Below are positions 17,803-30,449 of a stretch of DNA of 64,000 nucleotides, one piece after another (position 1 is the stretch's first letter; each line of letters begins with the position of its first letter). The stretch is taken from NCBI RefSeq assembly GCF_034541975.1, contig NZ_JAVYJM010000001.1; one strand, written 5' to 3'. The stretch is from Dermacoccus abyssi (GTDB lineage Bacteria > Actinomycetota > Actinomycetes > Actinomycetales > Dermatophilaceae). Both the position numbers and the translations under genes were made by a program. The notes under the pieces were generated by a model. The model was not told the DNA's origin, did no database searches, and saw nothing but the letters and a program-made list of their open reading frames with translations.

Positions 17803-19086
17803 GTGGCAACCATTGAAAGCATCGGCGCATTCGAGATTCTCGACTCGCGCGGCAACCCGACAGTGAGCACGGTCGTCGTGCTCGACGACGGCTCCGTCGG
17901 TGAGGCGGCCGTCCCCTCGGGCGCTTCCACCGGTCAGTTCGAGGCCGTCGAGCGTCGTGACGGCGACAAGGGCCGCTACCTCGGCAAGGGTGTCCAGGAC
18001 GCGGTCAACTCGGTCATGGAGGAGATCCAGCCCGAGCTCCTCGGCGCCGAGGCCGACGACCAGCGCCTCATTGACGCCGAGATGATCGCTCTCGACGGCA
18101 CGGACAACAAGGGCAAGCTCGGCGCGAACGCCATCCTCGGCGTCTCGCTCGCCGTGGCCCGCGCGGCCTCCCAGTCGGCAGGCCTGTCGCTCTACCGCTA
18201 CGTCGGTGGCCCGAACGCCCACGTCCTGCCGGTTCCGATGATGAACATCCTCAACGGTGGTTCGCACGCCGACACGAACGTCGACATCCAGGAGTTCATG
18301 ATCGCCCCGATCGGCGCCGAGTCGTTCAGCGAGGCGCTGCGCATGGGCACCGAGGTCTACCACGCGCTCAAGGCCGTGCTCCACGACAAGAAGCTCAGCA
18401 CCGGCCTGGGCGACGAGGGCGGCTTCGCTCCCGACCTCGACTCCAACCGCGCTGCGCTCGACCTCATCGTCGACGCCATCAAGAAGGCCGGCTACGTCCC
18501 GGGTAAGGACGTTGCGCTCGCGCTCGACGTCGCCGCGTCCGAGTTCTGCGAGAAGGGTAAGTACACCTTCGAGGGCAAGAAGCGCGACGCCAAGTGGATG
18601 ACGGACTACTACGCCGACCTCGTGAAGTCCTACCCGCTCGTCTCCATCGAGGACCCGCTGGACGAGGAGGACTGGGAGGGCTGGGCCCACATCACCGAGA
18701 CCCTCGGTGACAAGGTTCAGCTCGTCGGTGACGACCTCTTTGTCACGAACCCTGAACGTCTCCAGCGCGGTATCGACACGAAGACCGGCAACGCGCTGCT
18801 CGTCAAGGTCAACCAGATCGGTTCGCTCACCGAGACGCTCGACGCCGTCACGCTCGCGCAGACGAACGGCTACCGCTGCATGATGTCGCACCGTTCCGGT
18901 GAGACGGAGGACACGACGATCGCAGACCTCGCCGTCGCCACGAACTGCGGCCAGATTAAGACGGGTGCGCCGGCTCGTTCCGAGCGCGTCGCGAAGTACA
19001 ACCGTCTGCTGCGCATCGAGTGGGAACTCGACGACGCCGCGGTGTACGCCGGTCGCAGCGCCTTCCCGCGTTTCGCAGGTAACTGA
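17803..19086 (+). CDS. eno: Enolase
   Basis: This 427-residue glycolytic enzyme converts 2-phosphoglycerate to phosphoenolpyruvate. Signature blocks are ILDSRGNPTVST, PSGASTG, MNILNGGSHADTNVDIQEFM, the metal-binding SIEDPLDEEDWEGW, VGDDLFVTNPERL, and SHRSGETEDTTIADLAV. The start is GTG 17803 with GGAGAG upstream. A very strong hairpin lies 23 nt after the stop, overlapping the beginning of ftsB. Confidence 0.98.
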   Translation: MATIESIGAFEILDSRGNPTVSTVVVLDDGSVGEAAVPSGASTGQFEAVERRDGDKGRYLGKGVQDAVNSVMEEIQPELLGAEADDQRLIDAEMIALDGTDNKGKLGANAILGVSLAVARAASQSAGLSLYRYVGGPNAHVLPVPMMNILNGGSHADTNVDIQEFMIAPIGAESFSEALRMGTEVYHALKAVLHDKKLSTGLGDEGGFAPDLDSNRAALDLIVDAIKKAGYVPGKDVALALDVAASEFCEKGKYTFEGKKRDAKWMTDYYADLVKSYPLVSIEDPLDEEDWEGWAHITETLGDKVQLVGDDLFVTNPERLQRGIDTKTGNALLVKVNQIGSLTETLDAVTLAQTNGYRCMMSHRSGETEDTTIADLAVATNCGQIKTGAPARSERVAKYNRLLRIEWELDDAAVYAGRSAFPRFAGN

Positions 19087-19091
19087 GCGGT

Positions 19092-19673
19092 TTGAAGCCG
19101 AAGAAGTCCCGCCCCTCCCGTTCCGCCGCACGCGGTGGAACGGGAGGGGCGCGTCCTGCCCCGAACAGCCGCCCGGCACGCTCCGGGCGTGACCGTTCGC
19201 GCCCGAGCGGCTCGACGCGCCCCAGCCTGCGTCAGCAGTTCGATGCACCCATCGAGCGTCGGCGTCGGGCGAACCCGCGCACGGTCCGCCGTGCTCTTGC
19301 ACTGGGAGCGCTCTTCGCGCTCATGCTCGTCGTCCTGACGCCCGCGCTGCGCAGCTACCTGCAGCAGCGCAGCGAGATCGCCGACCTGCGCCAGCAGAAG
19401 ATCGATGGCCAGAAGCGGGTCGAGGCGCTCGAGGCGCAGAAGAAGCGCTGGGAGGACCCGGCGTACATCAAGAAGCAGGCGACGCAGCGCCTCGGCTACG
19501 CCATGCCGGGGCAGAAGGTGACGGTCTACGTCGACGACCGCAACAAGCCGCATGCGGTGACGAACTCCACGGGCGTCGCGAACGCGACGACGTTGTCGAG
19601 TCACCCCTGGTACGGCCAGCTGTGGGGTTCGGTGAAGATGTCGTCCGACGAGAGTCAGCAGGGGAAGAAATGA
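19092..19673 (+). CDS. ftsB: Septum formation initiator FtsB/DivIC
   Basis: This 193-residue protein has a basic, low-complexity cytoplasmic N-terminus (about 65 residues, rich in Arg, Ser and Pro) and one membrane segment (about 67-87). An extracellular coiled coil follows (about 88-120, RSYLQQRSEIADLRQQKI), then the family motif KRWEDPAYIKKQATQRLGYAMPG. It belongs to the divisome FtsB/L/Q complex. The only reasonable start is TTG 19092, with a weak ribosome site; an in-frame stop lies just upstream. The eno terminator hairpin (19110-19151) lies inside this N-terminal coding stretch. The gene is coupled to DUF501 by an ATGA overlap. Confidence 0.88.
   Translation: MKPKKSRPSRSAARGGTGGARPAPNSRPARSGRDRSRPSGSTRPSLRQQFDAPIERRRRANPRTVRRALALGALFALMLVVLTPALRSYLQQRSEIADLRQQKIDGQKRVEALEAQKKRWEDPAYIKKQATQRLGYAMPGQKVTVYVDDRNKPHAVTNSTGVANATTLSSHPWYGQLWGSVKMSSDESQQGKK
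19110..19151 (+). terminator. Strong hairpin after eno, inside the ftsB N-terminal coding region
   Basis: A perfect 15-bp stem (CGCCCCTCCCGTTCC / GGAACGGGAGGGGCG) encloses a further GCCG/CGGT helix with the loop CACG. No U tract follows. By strength it looks like the eno terminator, although it lies within the predicted ftsB coding sequence. Confidence 0.7.
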
Positions 19674-20194
19674 GTGAGATCAGCTCGTCTGTGAGCGCCA
19701 GCGACACCGCGGCCATCGAGCGCCAGTTGGGGCGTGTGCCTCGCGGAACCGTCGAGGTCTCGGCGCGTTGCGCGTGCGGTTGCCCGACGGTGGTGCGCAC
19801 CTTGCCGCGTCTGCCGGACGGAACCCCGTTCCCCACCTCCTTCTACGCCACGTGCCCGCGCCTGACCGGTGCCATCTCCACGCTCGAATCGCAGGGCGTC
19901 ATGAAGGAGATGACCGACCGTCTTGCCGAGGACGAAGAACTCGCGGCCTCCTACCGTCGCGCCCACGAGGACTACCTGGCGCGCCGCGCCGAGCTCGGTG
20001 ACGTGCCCGAGATCGACGGCATCAGCGCCGGCGGCATGCCGACGCGCGTCAAGTGCCTCCACGTGCTCGTGGCGCACTCGCTCTCCGTCGGCCCCGGCAT
20101 CAATCCGCTGGGTGACGAAGCCATCGCCTTGCTCGGCGACGACTGGTGGAAGAACGGCTGCTGCGGCGCCGTGCCCGCCGAAGAGGGGAAGTGA
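19670..20194 (+). CDS. DUF501 family protein
   Basis: This 174-residue protein of unknown function is conserved between ftsB and ppx in actinobacteria. It contains a CACGCPTVVRTLPRLPDG block near the N-terminus, FYATCPRL, and a C-terminal VKCLHVLVAHSL and GCCG. The regularly placed Cys residues could bind metal, but that is inference. The ATG overlaps the ftsB stop (ATGA), with AGGGGAAG upstream. It is probably part of an ftsB-DUF501-ppx operon. Confidence 0.9.
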   Translation: MSEISSSVSASDTAAIERQLGRVPRGTVEVSARCACGCPTVVRTLPRLPDGTPFPTSFYATCPRLTGAISTLESQGVMKEMTDRLAEDEELAASYRRAHEDYLARRAELGDVPEIDGISAGGMPTRVKCLHVLVAHSLSVGPGINPLGDEAIALLGDDWWKNGCCGAVPAEEGK

Positions 20195-20196
20195 CG

Positions 20197-21135
20197 ATGC
20201 GCGTCGGTGCGATCGACTGCGGGACCAACTCGATCAGGCTTCTCGTCGCCGATCGTGACGGTGAGGACCTCACCTACCTCGCTCGCCGCACTGAGATCGT
20301 CCGCCTCGGCCAGGGTGTGGACGTGACCGGACGTATCGCCGACGAAGCGATGGCGCGCACCCTGCTCGTCGCGCGTGAGTACGCCCAGATCTGCCGCGAG
20401 CACAGCGTGGACGCCGTGCGCTTTGTCGCGACGTCGGCTTCGCGTGACGCCGCGAACGCCGGCGAGTTCGTCGACGGCGTGCGATCGGCGTTCGGTTCCT
20501 ACGACGTCGTGCCCGAGGTCGTCTCGGGGCACGAGGAGGCGTCACTCAGCTTCACCGGAGCCACAGGGCCGCTGCGCGCGCAGAACGCGGAAGCGCCCTT
20601 CCTCGTCGTCGACCTCGGGGGCGGCTCGACGGAGCTGGTGCTCGGTACCGACGACGTCGAGCAGTCGATCTCGCTCGACATCGGATCGGTGCGCATGACG
20701 GAGCGCCATCTGCGCTCCGACCCACCGACTGCCGCAGAGATCGAATCGGCGATGGTCGACATCGACGCCGCGCTCGACGAGGCCGAGAAGGTCGTCGACC
20801 TGTCTGCGGCGAAGACGTTGGTCGGCCTGGCCGGGTCGGTCACGACGGTCACAGCCCACGCGCTGGGCCTGTCGTCGTACGACTCGTCGCGAATCCACGG
20901 AGCCGAACTCACGCTCGGGCAGGCGCTCGCCTCGTGTGACGCCCTGCTCGGCGCCGGCCGCGACGAGCGGGCGGCATACGGATTCATGCACCCCGGGCGC
21001 GTCGACGTCATCGGAGCGGGAGCTCTTATCTGGCGAGCCGTGGTGCAACGCGTTGCTGCACGAGCATGCCTCACCGAGGTGCGCACGAGCGAGACCGACA
21101 TCCTCGACGGCATCGCCCTCAGCATCACGGCCTGA
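20197..21135 (+). CDS. ppx: Exopolyphosphatase / guanosine pentaphosphate phosphohydrolase family
   Basis: This 312-residue protein has the Ppx/GppA actin-like ATPase fold: AIDCGTNSIRLLVAD (phosphate-1 loop), VVDLGGGSTELVLG (phosphate-2 loop) and VGLAGSVTTVTAHALGL. It hydrolyses polyphosphate or pppGpp. The length is that of the short actinobacterial form without the C-terminal HD domain. ATG 20197 is preferred over GTG 20191 because AGGGG is 8 nt from the ATG but only 2 nt from the GTG. It ends the eno-to-ppx block and is followed by a tRNA gene. Confidence 0.92.
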   Translation: MRVGAIDCGTNSIRLLVADRDGEDLTYLARRTEIVRLGQGVDVTGRIADEAMARTLLVAREYAQICREHSVDAVRFVATSASRDAANAGEFVDGVRSAFGSYDVVPEVVSGHEEASLSFTGATGPLRAQNAEAPFLVVDLGGGSTELVLGTDDVEQSISLDIGSVRMTERHLRSDPPTAAEIESAMVDIDAALDEAEKVVDLSAAKTLVGLAGSVTTVTAHALGLSSYDSSRIHGAELTLGQALASCDALLGAGRDERAAYGFMHPGRVDVIGAGALIWRAVVQRVAARACLTEVRTSETDILDGIALSITA

Positions 21136-21266
21136 GCGCTCATTCCCTCGCGCGGAACGGGAACAACCGATTCGCAGCGTTCGTTGACGCAGTCAAACAT
21201 CTCGACGGCTCTTTGCCCGACAGCTCCGCCCTACGGCTCCTGAACACCTTCTCGCTACGATGGGGT

Positions 21267-21342
21267 GCCCTCGTAGCCCAACGGCAGAGGCAGGCGACTT
21301 AAAATCGCTGTGTTGCGGGTTCGACTCCCGTCGAGGGCACCA
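21267..21342 (+). tRNA. tRNA-Leu (anticodon UAA), unusual short variable loop
   Basis: A full cloverleaf can be drawn. The acceptor stem is GCCCTCG / CGAGGGC with discriminator A and encoded CCA (21340-21342). The D stem is GCC/GGC, the anticodon stem GGCGA/TCGCT with loop CTTAAAA (anticodon TAA at 21300-21302), and the T stem GCGGG/CCCGT with loop TTCGACT. The variable loop is only 5 nt (21310-21314), whereas bacterial tRNA-Leu normally has a long class II arm. A TACGAT -10 (21256-21261) sits just before it. The decoding assignment rests on the anticodon alone. Confidence 0.9.
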
Positions 21343-21365
21343 TTCATTTCGTCCCTGGAGGGCAC

Positions 21366-22286
21366 ATGGCCGGTAATCCGGTTTTCAGCAACTTCGACAA
21401 GAACCTGCGTTCTGGTCAGTACGCCGGCTTCGGCTCCCAGCAGCAGGGTGCCCAGACGGGTTACGGCCAGCAGCAGTTCGGCCAGCAGCCGGGTTACGGC
21501 CGGCCGGGCTTCCAGCAGCAGCCCTACGGTCAGCAGCCGTTCGGTCAGCAGGGCTTCGATCAGCAGTACGCGCCGCAGGCGCCGATGCAGCAGGGCAGCG
21601 GCCGCAGCATGACGATGGACGACGTCGTCATGAAGTCGATCGCCCTCTTCGGTCTGCTCATCGTCGTGGCAGGTGGCTCGTGGGTGTTCGCCCAGCGCGC
21701 CATCGACTCGCAGCAGAACAGCACCGTGCTCGGCCTCTGGGCCGGTGGCGCCATCGTCAGCCTCGTCCTGTCGCTCATCATCGCCTTCCGCAAGACGATC
21801 TCGGTGCCTCTGATCATCGCCTTCACCCTCGCTGAGGGTGTGTTCGTCGGTGCCGTCAGTGCGTTCTTCAACACGGCTTACCCGGGCGTCGTCGTCCAGG
21901 CTGTTCTCGCCACGCTGTGTGTGTTCGCCGGTGTGCTTCTCGGCTACAAGACGGGCCTCATCCGCGTCACGGCTCGAAGCCGCCGCATCTTCATGTACAT
22001 GCTCATCGGTTACATGCTCTTTGCGCTCGTCAACTTCGTGCTCGTCCTGACGGGCCTGCAGGAAGGCTTCGGCATCGGCGGCTCGGGACCGCTCGGCATC
22101 GCGATCTCGATCTTCGCCGTGGCTCTCGCGTCGTACTCGCTGGCCATCGACTTCGACTCCATCTCGGACGGTGTGCGCGCCGGCGTCCCGGAGAAGACCT
22201 CCTGGCTGCTGGCCTACGGCCTGCTCGTCAGTGTCGTCTGGCTCTACATCGAGATGCTGCGCCTCCTGGCGCGTCTGCGTGACTGA
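21366..22286 (+). CDS. Bax inhibitor-1/YccA family membrane protein
   Basis: The protein is 306 residues. The first 85 residues are a low-complexity Gln/Gly/Tyr/Phe/Pro-rich cytoplasmic segment with repeated QQP/GYG/GQQ units. The rest has seven membrane segments in the Bax-inhibitor-1-like (YccA-type) pattern, ending in DFDSISDGVRAGVPEKTSWLLAYGLLVS. Family members are proton- or calcium-linked membrane proteins; the function in actinobacteria is unclear. ATG 21366 has GGAGG upstream. It lies 23 nt downstream of the tRNA and overlaps the next small gene. Confidence 0.9.
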   Translation: MAGNPVFSNFDKNLRSGQYAGFGSQQQGAQTGYGQQQFGQQPGYGRPGFQQQPYGQQPFGQQGFDQQYAPQAPMQQGSGRSMTMDDVVMKSIALFGLLIVVAGGSWVFAQRAIDSQQNSTVLGLWAGGAIVSLVLSLIIAFRKTISVPLIIAFTLAEGVFVGAVSAFFNTAYPGVVVQAVLATLCVFAGVLLGYKTGLIRVTARSRRIFMYMLIGYMLFALVNFVLVLTGLQEGFGIGGSGPLGIAISIFAVALASYSLAIDFDSISDGVRAGVPEKTSWLLAYGLLVSVVWLYIEMLRLLARLRD

Positions 22287-22602
22287 CGCCCAGGCTGTGA
22301 ACGACCCGTTCGAGGTGGAACTCGAGCGGGTCGTTCGGCGTTTGCGCGCCCTCAGACCCGGTGACGAGGCTGGGCAGCGCAGCTCTTGGCGGAGTTCGCT
22401 GGGCTCGCTTGTCCAACGCCTGGGCGATGCCCACGCAGATGCGGCGGGCATCGAGCGTCGTGAGGTCCCAGGCGCTGAGGGAGCCGACGTGGCCCCTGCC
22501 CTCCTCGCCGAGATGCTGCGCGCCGTCTCGTTCGACGCTGCGCAGGTCACGGACATCCACGGCTTCGCAGCGGAGCTGGCCGCCGTCCGACGCTCGCTCT
22601 GA
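22279..22602 (+). CDS. Small conserved-looking hypothetical protein
   Basis: This 107-residue soluble protein begins at GTG 22279, overlapping the end of the Bax-inhibitor-like gene by 8 nt. It is predicted to be largely helical and charged, beginning with FEVELERVVRRLRAL. I do not recognise a family. The tight overlap, good codon bias and helical periodicity argue that it is real and coupled to the gene upstream. Confidence 0.65.
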   Translation: MTDAQAVNDPFEVELERVVRRLRALRPGDEAGQRSSWRSSLGSLVQRLGDAHADAAGIERREVPGAEGADVAPALLAEMLRAVSFDAAQVTDIHGFAAELAAVRRSL

Positions 22603-22725
22603 CGCGAGTCCCCGATCGGCGGGCTCTCGTGGGCTCGCGAGGGCAAGGGGACCGAGGGTCGACACGCTTATGCTGTGGCCCATACGGCGCTCGCCGTTCC
22701 CTTTTGGCACTCTCGAGGAGTAACC

Positions 22726-23148
22726 ATGGCTTCGCGCCTCAGCCCGTACCTGCAGTTCCGTGACACCGCCCGTCAGGCGCTGGAGTTCTACCACGGCGTC
22801 CTCGGTGGAGACCTCACGCTCTCCACCTTCGGCGACATGGGCGTCGAGGGCCAGGAAGCGCACAAGATTATGCACGGCATGCTGACGACGACGGACGAGT
22901 TCGTCCTCATGGGCTCCGACACCCCTGAGCAGATGGAGTACACGCCGGGCGGCAACTTCTCGATCAGCCTCACCGGCGACGACGCCGAGTCGTTGCGACG
23001 CTACTTCGCCGGCCTCTCCGAAGGTGGCGACGTGACGATGCCGCTCGCCGTCCAGATGTGGGGCGACGAGTTCGGCATGTTCACCGACAAGTTCGGCACC
23101 CGCTGGATGGTCAACATCGCCACGTCCGAGCACCGCGACCAAGCCTGA
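22726..23148 (+). CDS. VOC superfamily protein (PhnB/glyoxalase-like)
   Basis: This 140-residue protein has the vicinal-oxygen-chelate fold pattern of the PhnB/3-demethylubiquinone methyltransferase-like subgroup. It starts with SPYLQFRDTARQALEFYHGVLGG and ends with DKFGTRWMVNIA. Such proteins are small dimeric metalloenzymes or binding proteins, and the substrate cannot be told. ATG 22726 has GAGGAG upstream, and a TATGCT -10 lies at 22669-22674. It converges on the thiolase gene across a shared terminator. Confidence 0.88.
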   Translation: MASRLSPYLQFRDTARQALEFYHGVLGGDLTLSTFGDMGVEGQEAHKIMHGMLTTTDEFVLMGSDTPEQMEYTPGGNFSISLTGDDAESLRRYFAGLSEGGDVTMPLAVQMWGDEFGMFTDKFGTRWMVNIATSEHRDQA

Positions 23149-23164
23149 GCCTCACGTCACGAGA

Positions 23165-23202
23165 GAAGCGGCCGGCGCCCCATCGGGGACGCCGGCCGCT
23201 TC
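23165..23202. terminator. Bidirectional terminator between the VOC gene and the thiolase
   Basis: GAAGCGGCCGGCG / CGCCGGCCGCTTC forms a 13-bp stem with an inner CCCC-ATC-GGGG helix. Confidence 0.85.
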
Positions 23203-23219
23203 TGTCGGTATCAGAGCGA

Positions 23220-24443
<1,224 letters not shown>

Positions 24444-24505
24444 CAAAACTGCTCCTTTGCATGGCGCCCCACAGGGCGCGCTGACGGGCATGCGCTGTCT
24501 CCGCG

Positions 24506-24511
24506 ATTGTA
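24506..24511 (-). promoter_or_regulatory. Candidate -10 box of the thiolase gene
   Basis: Minus-strand TACAAT lies about 63 nt before the thiolase ATG. A 6-bp inverted repeat (GGCACC / GGTGCC, 24518-24535) lies just upstream and could be an operator. Confidence 0.35.
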
Positions 24512-24582
24512 GGCATCGGCACCGCCGTAGGTGCCCGAACGAGGTGGACGGACGGTGCCGCGAGGGGTTGTGCCGACCCGAT

Positions 24583-24612
24583 TTGCAGGGACGCGGCTCG
24601 GTCGCCTAATGT
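24583..24612 (+). promoter_or_regulatory. Distal rrn promoter
   Basis: TTGCAG (24583-24588), an 18-nt spacer and TAATGT (24607-24612). The transcript would begin with a foldable segment: AGTCAGC (24618-24624) pairs with GCTGACT downstream, enclosing GCGGC-AGGA-GCCGC. Confidence 0.5.
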
Positions 24613-24780
24613 TTACGGAGTCAGCCCGGAAGGGCATCGCGGCAGGAGCCGCTCACGCTGACTGTTTGGTTGGTGGTTGAGTGTGCGGGTCGGGTGCTTG
24701 GGTTTGATGGATTTGTCTGGAGCCAAGTGCGCGAGATGAAGATCCTCACTGGTCACGGTTGTGGCGGTGGCGGGTTGGAT

Positions 24781-24810
24781 TTGACGCCCAAGAGCCGGAT
24801 GGATTAAGTT
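24781..24810 (+). promoter_or_regulatory. Proximal rrn promoter
   Basis: TTGACG (24781-24786), then TTAAGT (24804-24809, 17-nt spacer) or TAAGTT (18 nt). It is followed by a leader of about 240 nt before 16S rRNA. Confidence 0.6.
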
Positions 24811-25056
24811 AGAGAAGTTGCCCCGGAAACGGGCCGCCACACAGTGTGTGGGGCTTGTTGATGGTGTGTGATGGTGTTTTGAGAACTCAACAGCGTGCCG
24901 ATGTGATCATCGCCAAACAACAATATTTTGCTAGCCCTGCGTGGGTTGGTGTTGTTCTGGCTGATGTTTAATGGATAGATACAAGACACACGATCACCTT
25001 TTTTGTGGGTGGTGGTGTGGTGTCACCGTTTGATTTCGGCTGGGATACAGATTTTT
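24811..25056 (+). other. rrn leader with 16S processing stem arm
   Basis: There is no gene here. It contains a GAGAACTCAACAG block of the kind seen in actinobacterial rRNA leaders, probably linked to antitermination. It also holds GCGTGC (24893-24898) and TGATCATC (24904-24911), which pair with GATGATCA (26640-26647) and GCACGC (26652-26657) beyond the 16S gene. This would be the long RNase III-type stem that frees 16S rRNA. Confidence 0.6.
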
Positions 25057-30044
<4,988 letters not shown>

Positions 30045-30129
30045 CACCAAGTGTTCTGGTGCTCGCGTCCCTGTGTAATTCTGAAACAACAACCACATCT
30101 CGTCAGATCATGGTGGTTAGTTTCATAGT

Positions 30130-30249
30130 GTTACGGTGGTTATAGCGAAGTGGGAAACGCCCGGTCACATTCCGAACCCGGAAGCTAAGCCCTTCAGCGC
30201 CGATGGTACTGCACTCGCCAGGGTGTGGGAGAGTAGGACACCGCCGGAC
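30130..30249 (+). rRNA. rrf: 5S ribosomal RNA
   Basis: GTTACGGTGGTTATAGCGA opens the gene, and GGACACCGCCGGAC closes the terminal helix. Inside are CATTCCGAACCCGGAAGCTAAG and GCGCCGATGGTACTGC, the standard 5S loops. It lies 85 nt after 23S. Confidence 0.93.
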
Positions 30250-30261
30250 TCCTTCCCATGG

Positions 30262-30366
30262 AAAAGGGGGTTCTCGAACGATCTGAACGTGTCACACGTG
30301 TGACGGCCTCGTAGCCCAACGGCTCGGCCCACACCGACTATGGTTCAGGTTCGAGAACCCCCTTTT
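30262..30366 (+). terminator. rrn terminator with a tRNA-like apical sequence
   Basis: Perfect 18-bp arms (AAAAGGGGGTTCTCGAAC at 30262-30279; GTTCGAGAACCCCCTTTT at 30349-30366) are continued by CTGAAC/GTTCAG (30283-30288 / 30343-30348) and end in six T. The apical part holds the palindrome GTCACACGTGTGAC (30291-30304) and a 17-nt copy of the tRNA-Leu 5' region (30307-30323). Confidence 0.85.
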
Positions 30367-30436
30367 TTCGCATACCCAAAAGTCTTTCCTTCAACGCGTC
30401 TGGGACCGTCTCGGGTTTCTTGCATTGTGCGGCGGC

Positions 30437-30442
30437 TACCCT
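30437..30442 (+). promoter_or_regulatory. Candidate lysX -10 box (leaderless)
   Basis: TACCCT lies 7 nt before the GTG at 30450, which puts the predicted transcript start at the start codon. Confidence 0.45.
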
Positions 30443-30449
30443 CACACGT

